64,000 nt of DNA from Marinobacter guineae. Lineage in GTDB: Bacteria > Pseudomonadota > Gammaproteobacteria > Pseudomonadales > Oleiphilaceae. A model generated the notes under the pieces. It made no database searches. It had not been told where the DNA came from and saw only the letters and a program-made list of their open reading frames with translations. The translations under genes were made by a program, and so were the position numbers. Of the stretch, positions 8,503 through 17,074 are shown piece after piece (position 1 is the first letter of the stretch; each line of letters starts with the position of its first letter). The DNA lies in NCBI RefSeq assembly GCF_002744735.1, contig NZ_KZ319340.1:186001-250000 (forward strand). Direction: 5' to 3'.

Positions 8503-10055
8503 TAACAGGCCTCCTTTTCGAAGAAATGGGCAAGCACCTTCTCTTCAGTGAGTTGATCGGCCTGCAGTTCGGCCTGAGTCCGTCCCTGGTAAAAAACGTA
8601 GGCGCGGGTCGTAAGATGAAGTATTTCAGGCAGGTCGGACGAGATAATGACGATGGCCACGCCACCGCGTGCGAGCTCAACAATAAACTCGTAAATGGAA
8701 GCGCGTGTGCCGACATCTACGCCGACCGTTGGTTCGTCGAAGACGATCAGGTCATAGTTGCGGGTCAGGGCCCGGGCGAGCATCACCTTTTGCTGGTTGC
8801 CACCGGAAAAGTGCTCAACCGTACGTTCAATCAGCGGCGGCGACAGGTTGAGCCGTGTGGTAAGTGCTTCGACTGCCCTTTTTTCGCCACCACGATTGAT
8901 GAATATACCTTTTGAGAATGGCTCGATGTCGAGTGAAGCGAGTGCAACATTCTCGCGCACCGAGCGCATCATCATCAGGCCCTCATGGCGCCTATCGGCG
9001 GGTAAGTAGAGGAAACCATCGCGTATATTGCGTTTTGGTGTGTGGCCAGTGATGCCTTGGCTATTCAGCGTGACCGTCCCGGAGCGGATTGCCAGTGCAC
9101 CGAAACAGGCCTGCATCATCTCCGATTTTCCCGACCCAACCAGGCCGGCCATGCCGACAATCTCACCCGCCCGGACAGTCAGCGACGCGTCAACCACCAA
9201 GCCGTCGTTTGTTGTTACATTCCTGGCGTCGAGCACTACGTCGCCCGGCGCATTCAGGTTCAGCTCCGGAAAGATGGCGCCGACCACGCGTCCGGTCATG
9301 AGCTGCACCAGATCATCTTCCGTTGCGTCCGCCGCCTCGACAGTTTCGATATAGCGGCCATCGCGAAGAACAGTGATACGATCAGCGATGCGGCGAATCT
9401 CGGCCATTCGGTGAGTGATGTAGATGACTCCGACCCCGCGTTTCTTCAAACCGCCGATCAATTCGAACAACTGGTCAGTCTCATGCGTGGTGAGAGAGGC
9501 CGTAGGTTCATCAAGAATCAAAACCTGCAGTTCAGAACGAAATGCCTTGGCGATCTCAACCATCTGCTGTTCTGCACGGGTGAGTTGATCCACCCGCTGG
9601 TCGGGCCTCAACGCGAAGCCAAGCTCATCAAGCGTCTCCTTTGCCTCGCGGCTGATGCGGGCGCGGTCGAGTAATCCGGCGCGCCTGGGCTCGGCGCCAA
9701 GGAACAGGTTCTCCTCCACAGTCATTTGAGAGATCAGTGAAAATTCCTGGAAAACCGCCGAAATTCCCAGGGAGCGAGCGTCGTGAACCGAAGCCAGTGT
9801 CACCGGCATACCTTTATAGGAGATTTGACCGCTGCTCGGCTGGTTGGCACCAGCCAGGATGGAAATCAGGGTCGACTTTCCTGCTCCATTCTCACCGAAC
9901 AGAACATGCACTTCGCCGGCAAGCAGTTCGAAATCCACGCCATCGAGCGCCCGGACTCCAGGATAGTCCTTGGTAATGGCCTGGGTCTGGAGGAGTGGGA
10001 GCGGAGTTACCCCCGCCTCCTCACGACCCTGCTGTTTGTTGATTGAATTCAACAT
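8502..10055 (-). CDS. RbsA-type duplicated ABC ATPase
   Basis: The 517-residue protein holds two ABC domains in tandem. The first has a complete Walker A (GENGAGKST, about residues 55-63) and Walker B (LILDEPTAS). The second has the degenerate Walker A GLVGSGKSE and an intact signature (FSGGNQQKVMLAR), as is typical of RbsA/MglA-type proteins, where only one site is fully active. It energises the adjacent RbsC-type permease. The start codon lies three bases downstream of the binding-protein stop, with no strong ribosome-binding site, so translation probably depends on the upstream gene. Confidence 0.93.
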   Translation of the reverse strand: MLNSINKQQGREEAGVTPLPLLQTQAITKDYPGVRALDGVDFELLAGEVHVLFGENGAGKSTLISILAGANQPSSGQISYKGMPVTLASVHDARSLGISAVFQEFSLISQMTVEENLFLGAEPRRAGLLDRARISREAKETLDELGFALRPDQRVDQLTRAEQQMVEIAKAFRSELQVLILDEPTASLTTHETDQLFELIGGLKKRGVGVIYITHRMAEIRRIADRITVLRDGRYIETVEAADATEDDLVQLMTGRVVGAIFPELNLNAPGDVVLDARNVTTNDGLVVDASLTVRAGEIVGMAGLVGSGKSEMMQACFGALAIRSGTVTLNSQGITGHTPKRNIRDGFLYLPADRRHEGLMMMRSVRENVALASLDIEPFSKGIFINRGGEKRAVEALTTRLNLSPPLIERTVEHFSGGNQQKVMLARALTRNYDLIVFDEPTVGVDVGTRASIYEFIVELARGGVAIVIISSDLPEILHLTTRAYVFYQGRTQAELQADQLTEEKVLAHFFEKEAC

Positions 10056-10058
10056 GAC

Positions 10059-11132
10059 TTATTTTACCGAGAAGACTGGGCGGAAGCCGTCTGGTGCCAG
10101 GGTCGAAGCCGGGTCGAACTCGTCGTAGTTTTCCTGTGTTACCACGTAGAGCTCAGGGCCGACGTGCTTGAGATAATCCTTGCCTTCCAGTATCCGCACC
10201 GCCTGGTCGACAGCGATACGACCCTGGATGACGGTGGAATCGGTTGGCGCAGCAAGGATCTGGCCACGCGCGATACCTCGATCAACACCCGGAGCATAAT
10301 AATATGAAACTACCTTTACTTTGTCCGTCAGACCCCGTGAACGCAGGATTGGAATGGCCGCTTCTGCTGTGACCGCAGTGCCGACAATGTAGTCAAGATC
10401 CGGATAGGTCTGGAGGGTATCCTCGACGAGCCTTGCCTGGGCTTCCTTACCGGTGTCGCCGTATTTCGTTTCTACCATCTTGATCGCCGAACCCTCTACC
10501 GCGCCCAGAAAGCCGGCATTACCCGCTTCGACCCAGCCAGCACCGGCGGGACCCGGGAACCAGGCTACTTTCGCTGACTCACCACCGGCAGGATGCAGGT
10601 CGGCCAGGAATTCACCGGCCTTGGCGCCCATTTCGCCAAAGGATACCAGCGACTTGGCCGAGAGCTGGTCGGACGACATACCGTTGATAACGTCGATGAC
10701 CGGGATGCCGTTCTCACTGATCTCGGCTACCAGGTTGTTAAGCCCGTCATAGGCGATGGCGCCGATAATAACGGCATCAGCACCTGCGGAAACGCAATCC
10801 TCGATCTGCGAGATCTGAGTGTTGAGGTTGGTGTAACCACCGGCGTCAGTCACAGTGGCTGCCACACCTAGCCGCTTGGCTTCTTCGGTGATGCCGTAGT
10901 TGACGCCAAGCCAGTAGGCATCCTTCATGTGCGGAAAAGAAACGCAGAGATTCCACTTCTTCGAGGCTTCGTCGAGTGGTTCGTAATCCACCTTGCTGCG
11001 TGGACTCTCCATGTTGAACGGCTGGGTCCAGACTTCGACGGGATAGGGGTACCATTCTGCAGCCATTGCGCTGCTGGATAGTGCAAATGCCATTGCCACG
11101 GTCGCGGTGGACGCGCTGAGAATTTTTTTCAT
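10059..11132 (-). CDS. TorT-like periplasmic binding protein of the ABC importer
   Basis: The start at 11132 gives a clean signal peptide (MKKILSASTATVAMAFALSSSAMA, residues 1-24) and a mature protein beginning AEWYPYPVEVW. A longer upstream start would bury the signal. The body is a type I periplasmic binding fold. Phrases such as MKDAYWLGVNYGITEEAKRLGV, DAGGYTNLNTQISQI and a C-terminal APDGFRPVF resemble TorT, the TMAO-sensing periplasmic protein of enterobacteria. No TorS or TorR partner lies nearby. Instead the gene heads an operon with an RbsA/RbsC pair, so it is probably the solute receptor of that importer. AGGAG is present before the ATG. Confidence 0.85.
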   Translation of the reverse strand: MKKILSASTATVAMAFALSSSAMAAEWYPYPVEVWTQPFNMESPRSKVDYEPLDEASKKWNLCVSFPHMKDAYWLGVNYGITEEAKRLGVAATVTDAGGYTNLNTQISQIEDCVSAGADAVIIGAIAYDGLNNLVAEISENGIPVIDVINGMSSDQLSAKSLVSFGEMGAKAGEFLADLHPAGGESAKVAWFPGPAGAGWVEAGNAGFLGAVEGSAIKMVETKYGDTGKEAQARLVEDTLQTYPDLDYIVGTAVTAEAAIPILRSRGLTDKVKVVSYYYAPGVDRGIARGQILAAPTDSTVIQGRIAVDQAVRILEGKDYLKHVGPELYVVTQENYDEFDPASTLAPDGFRPVFSVK

Positions 11133-11461
11133 TATTGTTTCTCCTGTTGTGAAAGGAGCTGCTCTGCCCCAGCGCCAGTCCCTTTGGAAAGGCGCTAAGA
11201 AAATCATAGGATGGGACAGTAAATTTGTATAATACGATTTTCAGTGACCCAATATCTTATAAACTGATATGTTGATTATTGTCCTGTCACGGCCAATGCC
11301 GACATGGCACACTGACTTTAATGCCACTGATATATTTCTATAATTATGAAATAAAAGGAAAATTGAAAAGGTACCGAGACTGCATGACGAGGTAACTAGT
11401 GACCTCAGTGCAATCCGACATTATTTTTCACTCTGTTTAATCAATAGTCATTATAAAAATT
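11133..11461. promoter_or_regulatory. divergent promoter region of the importer/pxp operon and the LysR gene
   Basis: About 330 AT-rich bases separate the two divergent genes. An interrupted palindrome ATATC-N9-GATAT at 11252-11270 has the size and form of a LysR-type binding site. Other short A/T tracts occur but no unambiguous -35/-10 pair. The arrangement (regulator transcribed away from its target operon) is classical for LysR control. Confidence 0.45.
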
Positions 11462-12373
11462 ATGAATATACCTACGATTCGCCAGATCCGTTACTTCATT
11501 GCCGTAGCGAATTTAGGGCAGATTTCACGCGCGGCCCTGGAGCTTAATGTCTCCCAATCTGCAGTGACAACGGCTGTAAAACAGCTCGAAGAAATTGTCG
11601 GAACCCCGCTGCTCGCAAGGCATGCTGGTGGGGTGGCACTGACCTACGAGGGCAATATTTTTCTTGATCACGCCCGACGAATAATGGCTGTGGTGGAGGA
11701 GGCAGTCAGGTCGCCGCGCCGCTTGCGCGATGACGTAAAGGGCACTCTTCGTTTGGCAATGACCTACACGGTTGCTGGCTACTATATTCCAACTTATATC
11801 GAGCGGTTCCTTCGCGTCTTCCCCGGCGTGGACCTGCAGTTGACCGAATCTTCGCGAACTTCGATCGAAGACGGGCTTGCGTCGGGGATATTTGATCTCG
11901 CAGTGATGTTGACCTCTAATATCGTCGATCAGGAGGGAATAACCTACGAAACACTGCTGCAATCACGCCGCAGGCTGTGGTTGTCGTCGAACCACCCCCT
12001 TCTGGAACTGCCATCGATCACCCTGGCCGATGTTGCTGCCCAGCCCTACATCATGCTGACGGTCGACGAAGCCAGTAACACCGCGCAGCGCTACTGGAAT
12101 CGCACGAACTATCGACCACATACAATTTTCAGAACGAGTTCAGTTGAAGCCGTGCGCTCAATGGTTGCCAGCGGCATGGGGGTCACGATCCTGTCTGACA
12201 TGATCTATCGGCCATGGTCGCTCGATGGGCGCCGCGTCGAGGTCATCTCACTGGCCGACCGGATACCGACAATGGATGTCGGTCTCGCCTGGGCAACCAA
12301 TGTCGAGCAAAACACGGCCGTTTCCGCTTTCCGTGAATTTATGCATGTTGGCGAAGAGCCTGACGTGCGGTGA
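11462..12373 (+). CDS. LysR-family transcriptional regulator
   Basis: The 303-residue protein has an N-terminal winged HTH (about residues 1-60, IRQIRYFIAVANLGQISRAALELNVSQSAVTTAVKQLEE region). A periplasmic-binding-like effector domain (about 90-295) follows. The length is typical. It is divergent from the importer/pxp/biotin operon across a region with a LysR-like palindrome, so it probably activates that operon in response to the pathway substrate or an intermediate. The ATG has no obvious ribosome-binding site. The alternative is that it controls something on the right, but the only gene there was a now-dead LysR copy. Confidence 0.9.
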   Translation: MNIPTIRQIRYFIAVANLGQISRAALELNVSQSAVTTAVKQLEEIVGTPLLARHAGGVALTYEGNIFLDHARRIMAVVEEAVRSPRRLRDDVKGTLRLAMTYTVAGYYIPTYIERFLRVFPGVDLQLTESSRTSIEDGLASGIFDLAVMLTSNIVDQEGITYETLLQSRRRLWLSSNHPLLELPSITLADVAAQPYIMLTVDEASNTAQRYWNRTNYRPHTIFRTSSVEAVRSMVASGMGVTILSDMIYRPWSLDGRRVEVISLADRIPTMDVGLAWATNVEQNTAVSAFREFMHVGEEPDVR

Positions 12374-12883
12374 ATACATCATCAACTAGTTACACTTTTT
12401 CAGGCTTGGGGCGAAAACACCGACTGAAATCGAGCACGCCGTCATGACGGCTGAAGCATTATTTCGGCCTATCGAAAAACAATAGTTCTGAACGTCGTTG
12501 TCACTTCAGTCGCTGTATCTGTGGATACCTGATTCCGCGGGCGGTTCATCCCCACTGAGCAAAGGGTCGCTAATGCCATTATCGGTGTCATGAATATCAG
12601 AGACTTGCCAAACTGAACCTCGGGTTGTTCACTCAGTCTTATTGTCCACTACCAATGAATACCCGTGATAGGTGAACGATCTCCTTAAGGACGAAACAAG
12701 GGCGTGAGATTGAGCTTTAGCCCCAACCGCGCCAACGAAATATGAGCCTGTAAACCAAGCATTCTGTTCGATCAAAGACACCTCAAGCCGGACATATTTT
12801 CAGGCTTTGCAAACGGTCTGCTACGAATCCAAGCTGGTTTAAATAGGAGGTAGGGCAACGGTCAACTTGGTCAAACTACGACA
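12374..12883. other. non-coding stretch with no supported gene
   Basis: About 500 bases with frequent stops in all frames. No signature of an RNA gene or mobile element was recognised. It may contain decayed 5' sequence of the LysR pseudogene that follows. Confidence 0.4.
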
Positions 12884-13270
12884 CTGAATCCAGACATCAT
12901 TGAAGAAGGGTTCGACATCGCGCTACGGATCGGCCACCTGAAAGGTTCCTCCCTGATCGCCAAACGGCTTGCTACGGTACGACTGGTTCTGTGCGCGTCA
13001 CCGGACTACCTTGAGCAATACGGCACACCGAAGCGCCCGTAAGATCTCAGCGGCCACCAGTATCTGCGCTACAGTTACATGAACATGGATCCCGGCCATT
13101 CGCTACAGAAATGACAGCATGGCAACGGTCGCGAAGCCACCAGAGGGATGATCAGCAACAACGGCGACGTACTTGTAGCAGCGGCTGTTACCGGAGCCGG
13201 AATTGCCCTGCAACCCACCTTCGTGTCGGGAAATGCTGGTGACGAGGTCGGTCAGCAGTACGCCGGGGTA
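12884..13270 (+). pseudogene. LysR-family regulator remnant (effector-domain part)
   Basis: One frame encodes IIEEGFDIALRIGHLKGSSL, RLVLCASPDYLEQYGTP and ISNNGDVLVAAAVTGAGIAL. These match the effector domain of CrgA-type LysR regulators (LIEEGFDLAIRIG, VLCASPAYL, NNGDVL..AA..GAGI). It is interrupted by in-frame stops TAA at 13040-13042 and TGA at 13112-13114, and the DNA-binding half is not recognisable upstream. The gene is therefore dead. Its 3' end runs to about 70 bases before the SDR gene, so it may once have regulated that gene. Confidence 0.75.
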
Positions 13271-13340
13271 TGTCCACTTTCAACAATCTCTCGTCTGTGA
13301 GAGTCCGTGGCCAAACACACTTTATAAGGAGGGTCTCTCC

Positions 13341-14096
13341 GTGGAAATGGGCCTGAAAGGCAAGAATGCCGTAGTCACCGGCGGTAGCAAGGGTATTGGC
13401 CGTTCCATCGCGCTGGCGTTGGCGGCCGAGGGTGTTAACGTGGCAATTTGTGCCCGCAGTGAGGGGCCACTGGATGACACCCTGACGGAGATTGAGGCGC
13501 TGGGCGTAAAGGGCTACCGGGAGGTCTGCGATGTTGGCGACAAGCACCGTCTGGACGCCTTTCTGGATAACGTGAAAGGCACCCTTGGCAGTGTGGATAT
13601 CCTGGTGTGCAACGTCTCCGCACTGGGTGCGGGCAACAATCTGAAGGCCTGGGATGCCAATATCACCCTGGATCTGCTGTCGACGGTCCGGGCGGTGGAC
13701 AAGGTGCTGCCCTGGATGAAGGAAGCCGGCAGCGGCAACATCATTATCCTGTCGTCCATCTCCGGTATCGAGGTGGGAACCTCCCAACCCTATGCAGCCA
13801 CCAAGGCGGCTCTGATCAGCTATGCCAAATCACTGGCGGTCGACCATGGCCCCGATGGCATCCGCGTCAACAGCATTGCCCCGGGCTCCATAAAATTCCC
13901 CGGCGGCGTCTGGGACAAGGCAGAGAAGGCCGGCTCCGATCGCTACCACAATACCCTGAAAAGAATCCCCTGGGGCCGCTTCGGTCGCCCGGAGGAAGTG
14001 GCTAATGTAGCGGTCTTCCTGGCCTCCAACGCCGCCAGTTGGGTCACTGGAGCCTGCATTCCTGTAGACGGCGCCCAGCACCGGTCCAATATGTAA
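13341..14096 (+). CDS. short-chain dehydrogenase/reductase (SDR)
   Basis: A GTG at 13341 with AGGAGG eight bases upstream gives 251 residues; the ATG six bases later is a weaker choice. The protein has the classical SDR cofactor motif TGGSKGIG (near residue 15) and the catalytic Ser/Tyr/Lys (LSSISG, then YAATKAAL). The C-terminal GACIPVDGAQ is typical of family members with an NAD(P)H-dependent alcohol/ketone reaction. It sits next to the TRAP and P450 genes but is transcribed toward the TRAP operon. It could therefore act on a P450 product or on an imported carboxylate. The substrate cannot be named. Confidence 0.87.
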   Translation: MEMGLKGKNAVVTGGSKGIGRSIALALAAEGVNVAICARSEGPLDDTLTEIEALGVKGYREVCDVGDKHRLDAFLDNVKGTLGSVDILVCNVSALGAGNNLKAWDANITLDLLSTVRAVDKVLPWMKEAGSGNIIILSSISGIEVGTSQPYAATKAALISYAKSLAVDHGPDGIRVNSIAPGSIKFPGGVWDKAEKAGSDRYHNTLKRIPWGRFGRPEEVANVAVFLASNAASWVTGACIPVDGAQHRSNM

Positions 14097-14171
14097 GGTT
14101 AGCCACGGACGACCTGTATGGCCCCCTCCCCCGGATTGGTGATTTCTGCAGGCACCACGCGCCATGACGCC

Positions 14172-15473
14172 TCAGAACATCTTGCCCGGAAGCCAAAGCA
14201 CCAGTGCCGGGAACAGCAGCAGCAGGGCGATGCGCACCAGGTCCGCCATCAGGAACGGCACGATGCCGCGGAAGATGGTCGACTGCCGAACGTCGCCAGC
14301 CGCGCCCTGGATCACGAACAGGTTCATGCCCACCGGCGGCGTGATCAACCCGATCTCGGCGACGGTGACCACCACGATGCCGAACCAGACGGGGTCGAAG
14401 CCCAGGCTCGCGACAATGGGAAAGATGAACGGGATGGTCAGCAGGACCATGGACAGGGCATCCATGACGCAGCCCAGCAGCAGATAGAAGGCGACGATGA
14501 GGAGCAGTGTCATGACCGGCGTCAGTCCCGCCCCCTCGATCAGGTCCACCAGGTAGAACGGCAGGTTCGAGGTCTCAATGAAGTAGTTGAACAGGGCGGC
14601 ACCGATCAGGATCAAAAAGATCATGCCGGTGACCTCGGCGGCCTGCCAGACGCTGGCGAGGAACGCCGAGCGGGTCAGGGAACCCGAAACCAGAGCGATT
14701 AGGAAGGCGCCCAGGGCTCCGACGGCCGCCGCCTCGGTGGGTGAGAACCAGCCCAGATACATGCCGCCGATCACCAGCAGGAAAAGACCCAGCACGGTCC
14801 ACACCCGGCCGAGTACGCTCAGGCGCTCACGCCAGCTGTGACGTTCCGCCGGCGGCCCCAGTTCCGGCTTCAGCCGTACCCAGAGCCAGGCGGCGGCCAT
14901 GTAAAGCAGCATAGCGACCAGCCCGGGGATGAGGGCGCCGATGAACAACTGGCCTATGGAGGTCCCAGTCAGCAGCCCGTATATGACCAGGATGATCGAA
15001 GGCGGAATCAGCACGCCGAGCGTCCCGCCGGCAGCGATGGAGGCCGTCGCCAGGCGATCGTCGTAGCCGTGTCGCCGCATCTCCGGCAGCGCCACGCCAC
15101 ACATGGTGGCGCTGGTGGCAAGGGATGATCCACATATGGCGCCGAACAGGGCGCAGGCACCGATGGTGGCCATGGCCAGTCCGCCCCGCAAGTGGCCGGT
15201 AAAGGCGTTGACGGCATCATAAAGACTGCGGGACAGCCCCGCCTGTGCGGCGAAAATGCCCATCAGGATGAACAACGGAACCACCGACAGATTGTAGGGG
15301 AATACCGCCCCAAAGGGTGCCGCCCCGAGCACAAAGGCGGTGCCGCTCCAACTGTTCAGCAGGGTGAAGCCGCCAATGCCGGTCAGAGACATCGCCACTG
15401 CAACCGGCACCCGGAAAAAAATCAGGATCACGGTAACGACAAAGCCCAGAAGGCCAATCACGGGGGGCGTCAT
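14172..15473 (-). CDS. dctM: TRAP transporter large permease (DctM family)
   Basis: The ATG at 15473 (MTPPVIGLLGFVVTVILI...) gives 433 residues and about 12 membrane spans, normal for DctM. Signature sequences include GGTLGVLIPPSIILVIYG and LLLIVAFYLLLGCVMDALSM. With the small permease and binding protein just upstream it forms a complete sodium-coupled TRAP importer for an organic acid. It is the last gene of the leftward operon and lies 13 bases after dctQ. Its stop faces the SDR stop across 75 bases. Confidence 0.92.
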   Translation of the reverse strand: MTPPVIGLLGFVVTVILIFFRVPVAVAMSLTGIGGFTLLNSWSGTAFVLGAAPFGAVFPYNLSVVPLFILMGIFAAQAGLSRSLYDAVNAFTGHLRGGLAMATIGACALFGAICGSSLATSATMCGVALPEMRRHGYDDRLATASIAAGGTLGVLIPPSIILVIYGLLTGTSIGQLFIGALIPGLVAMLLYMAAAWLWVRLKPELGPPAERHSWRERLSVLGRVWTVLGLFLLVIGGMYLGWFSPTEAAAVGALGAFLIALVSGSLTRSAFLASVWQAAEVTGMIFLILIGAALFNYFIETSNLPFYLVDLIEGAGLTPVMTLLLIVAFYLLLGCVMDALSMVLLTIPFIFPIVASLGFDPVWFGIVVVTVAEIGLITPPVGMNLFVIQGAAGDVRQSTIFRGIVPFLMADLVRIALLLLFPALVLWLPGKMF

Positions 15474-15486
15474 ATCGCTCGCTCTT

Positions 15487-16035
15487 TCAAGAGGATCTGA
15501 GCAGACCGGCGAGGGCTTGTAACGTCGCCAGCACTGCGGCGAGCACCGACAAGGCGGAGCCAACCAGCAGCGGCACCCAGTACCAGATCATGGGGATGCG
15601 AATGTTCTGCGAGACGTCACCAAACATCATCTGCATCTTCGCCGCCTCCCAGCCGTAGTAGAGGATCAGCCCCATCAGCACTACCCCGCCCAACGAGGCA
15701 AGGGCGGCAAGCAGCGACTGGATGCGTCGGGGGAGAAGCTGGCTGAGCAGGTCGACGCTGACGTGGGCGTCGCGGTGGAAGGCGAAGGGGATGGCCGCGA
15801 ACCCGGTGGCCAGGATCAACAGCTGAACGATGTCCACCACGCCGGGAATGGCTGTGTCGAAGAAGCGCAGTCCGATATCCACCACCGTAACCACGGCGGC
15901 ACCCAGCAGGCAGGCGACACCGAACAGGGCCGTGGCACGAAAGACCAGAGCCACAGCCCGGGACCAGAGCCCCGGGCGGTGGCCGGGGTCACCGGCCCCT
16001 TTCCCGTCTGGCTTAGTTGGTAAACTCAGAGACAT
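15487..16035 (-). CDS. dctQ: TRAP transporter small permease (DctQ family)
   Basis: With the ATG at 16035 the protein has 182 residues and four membrane spans, as expected for DctQ. It includes the conserved FRFFDTAIPGVVDIVQLL-like stretch and HRDAHVSVDLL. The start overlaps the end of the binding-protein gene by about 23 bases. A longer start at 16077 would overlap further and has no better ribosome-binding site. It works with DctM as the membrane part of the importer. Confidence 0.88.
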   Translation of the reverse strand: MSLSLPTKPDGKGAGDPGHRPGLWSRAVALVFRATALFGVACLLGAAVVTVVDIGLRFFDTAIPGVVDIVQLLILATGFAAIPFAFHRDAHVSVDLLSQLLPRRIQSLLAALASLGGVVLMGLILYYGWEAAKMQMMFGDVSQNIRIPMIWYWVPLLVGSALSVLAAVLATLQALAGLLRSS

Positions 16036-17032
16036 ACTTCTGCGCCGCCTCATAAATCTCCCGTGGATTCTCGACACCCTGATCCTTAAGCGATTCGAGA
16101 TAACGGTTGATCATGGGCTGCAGTTCCTCGCGCCAGCGAGCACGCTCCGCGTCGCTCAGCTCGGTGATCTCGTTGCCCTGTGCCTTGACGGCGTCCAGGC
16201 CGGCCTGGTCCCACTTGTCCCACCAGTCGCCGAACCTGGCCATCAGCGCGTCGCCGGAGAGGCTGTCGATGCAGCCGCGGACATCCTTGGGCAGCGAGTC
16301 ATACTTGCGCTGATTCATCACGAAGAAGAAGGAGACCGTGTAGACGCCACCGTCCAGATGGTAGTCCAGCACTTCGTCGAGCCGGAAAGATTTCACCGGG
16401 TCCCAGGGGAACACGGTGCCGTCGATCACGCCCTTCTGCAGGCTTTCGTAAACCTGTCCGGGGGGCATGCCCACCGGCTCGGCACCAAGTTCATCAAGCA
16501 TCATGGAGACGGCCGGGCTGGGGGTGCGGATACGCAGGCCTTCCAGATCCTCCATGGAGGTGACCTTGGTATCGCGGGTATGGATCACGCCACCGTTGTG
16601 GGCATGCAGCGCCAGCACCTTCAGGCCCCGGTATTCCGGCTTCAGGTACTCCGGATAAAGCTTCCAGAGGGTGCGGCTGGCGACGCCGGCATCCGCTACC
16701 AGGAATGGGATGTCGATGATTGAGGTACGCGGGAAGCGCCCGCGCGGGATACCGGTCAGGCCGTGGGCGATATCGACTACGCCAGCCATCACCTGCTCCT
16801 GCTGGCTGGCGACCCCGCCCATCTGCGTGCCGCCGGGGTAGATCTGCACCTCCACCTGACCGTCGGTGCACTGCTTCAGGTCCTCGGCCCAGGGCTCGAT
16901 GAAGTCGGTGTGGATGCCGTGCACCGGCGGCAGGAAGTGGCTCAGTTTCAGGGTGATCTTCTGCTCGGCGGCGGCCGGCAGCGCCGTCATCGCAGCCAGG
17001 GCAACCCCGGCAATCAGGCTTCGTTGGAACAT
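16013..17032 (-). CDS. dctP: TRAP transporter periplasmic binding protein (DctP family)
   Basis: The 339-residue protein starts with a signal peptide (cleavage after about residue 22, ALPAAAEQK). It has the DctP-type fold marks LKLSHFLPPVHGIHTDFIEP, the conserved Arg-containing GLRIRTPS (binding of a carboxylate) and GTVFPWDP. A GAGGAG site precedes the ATG. It belongs with dctQM. Placement next to a P450 and homogentisate genes suggests an aromatic or related carboxylic acid as ligand, which is inference. Confidence 0.9.
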   Translation of the reverse strand: MFQRSLIAGVALAAMTALPAAAEQKITLKLSHFLPPVHGIHTDFIEPWAEDLKQCTDGQVEVQIYPGGTQMGGVASQQEQVMAGVVDIAHGLTGIPRGRFPRTSIIDIPFLVADAGVASRTLWKLYPEYLKPEYRGLKVLALHAHNGGVIHTRDTKVTSMEDLEGLRIRTPSPAVSMMLDELGAEPVGMPPGQVYESLQKGVIDGTVFPWDPVKSFRLDEVLDYHLDGGVYTVSFFFVMNQRKYDSLPKDVRGCIDSLSGDALMARFGDWWDKWDQAGLDAVKAQGNEITELSDAERARWREELQPMINRYLESLKDQGVENPREIYEAAQKYVSEFTN

Positions 17033-17074
17033 TGGCTTCTCTCCTCGTTGGCTATCTTGGTTTTTGGTTTTATT

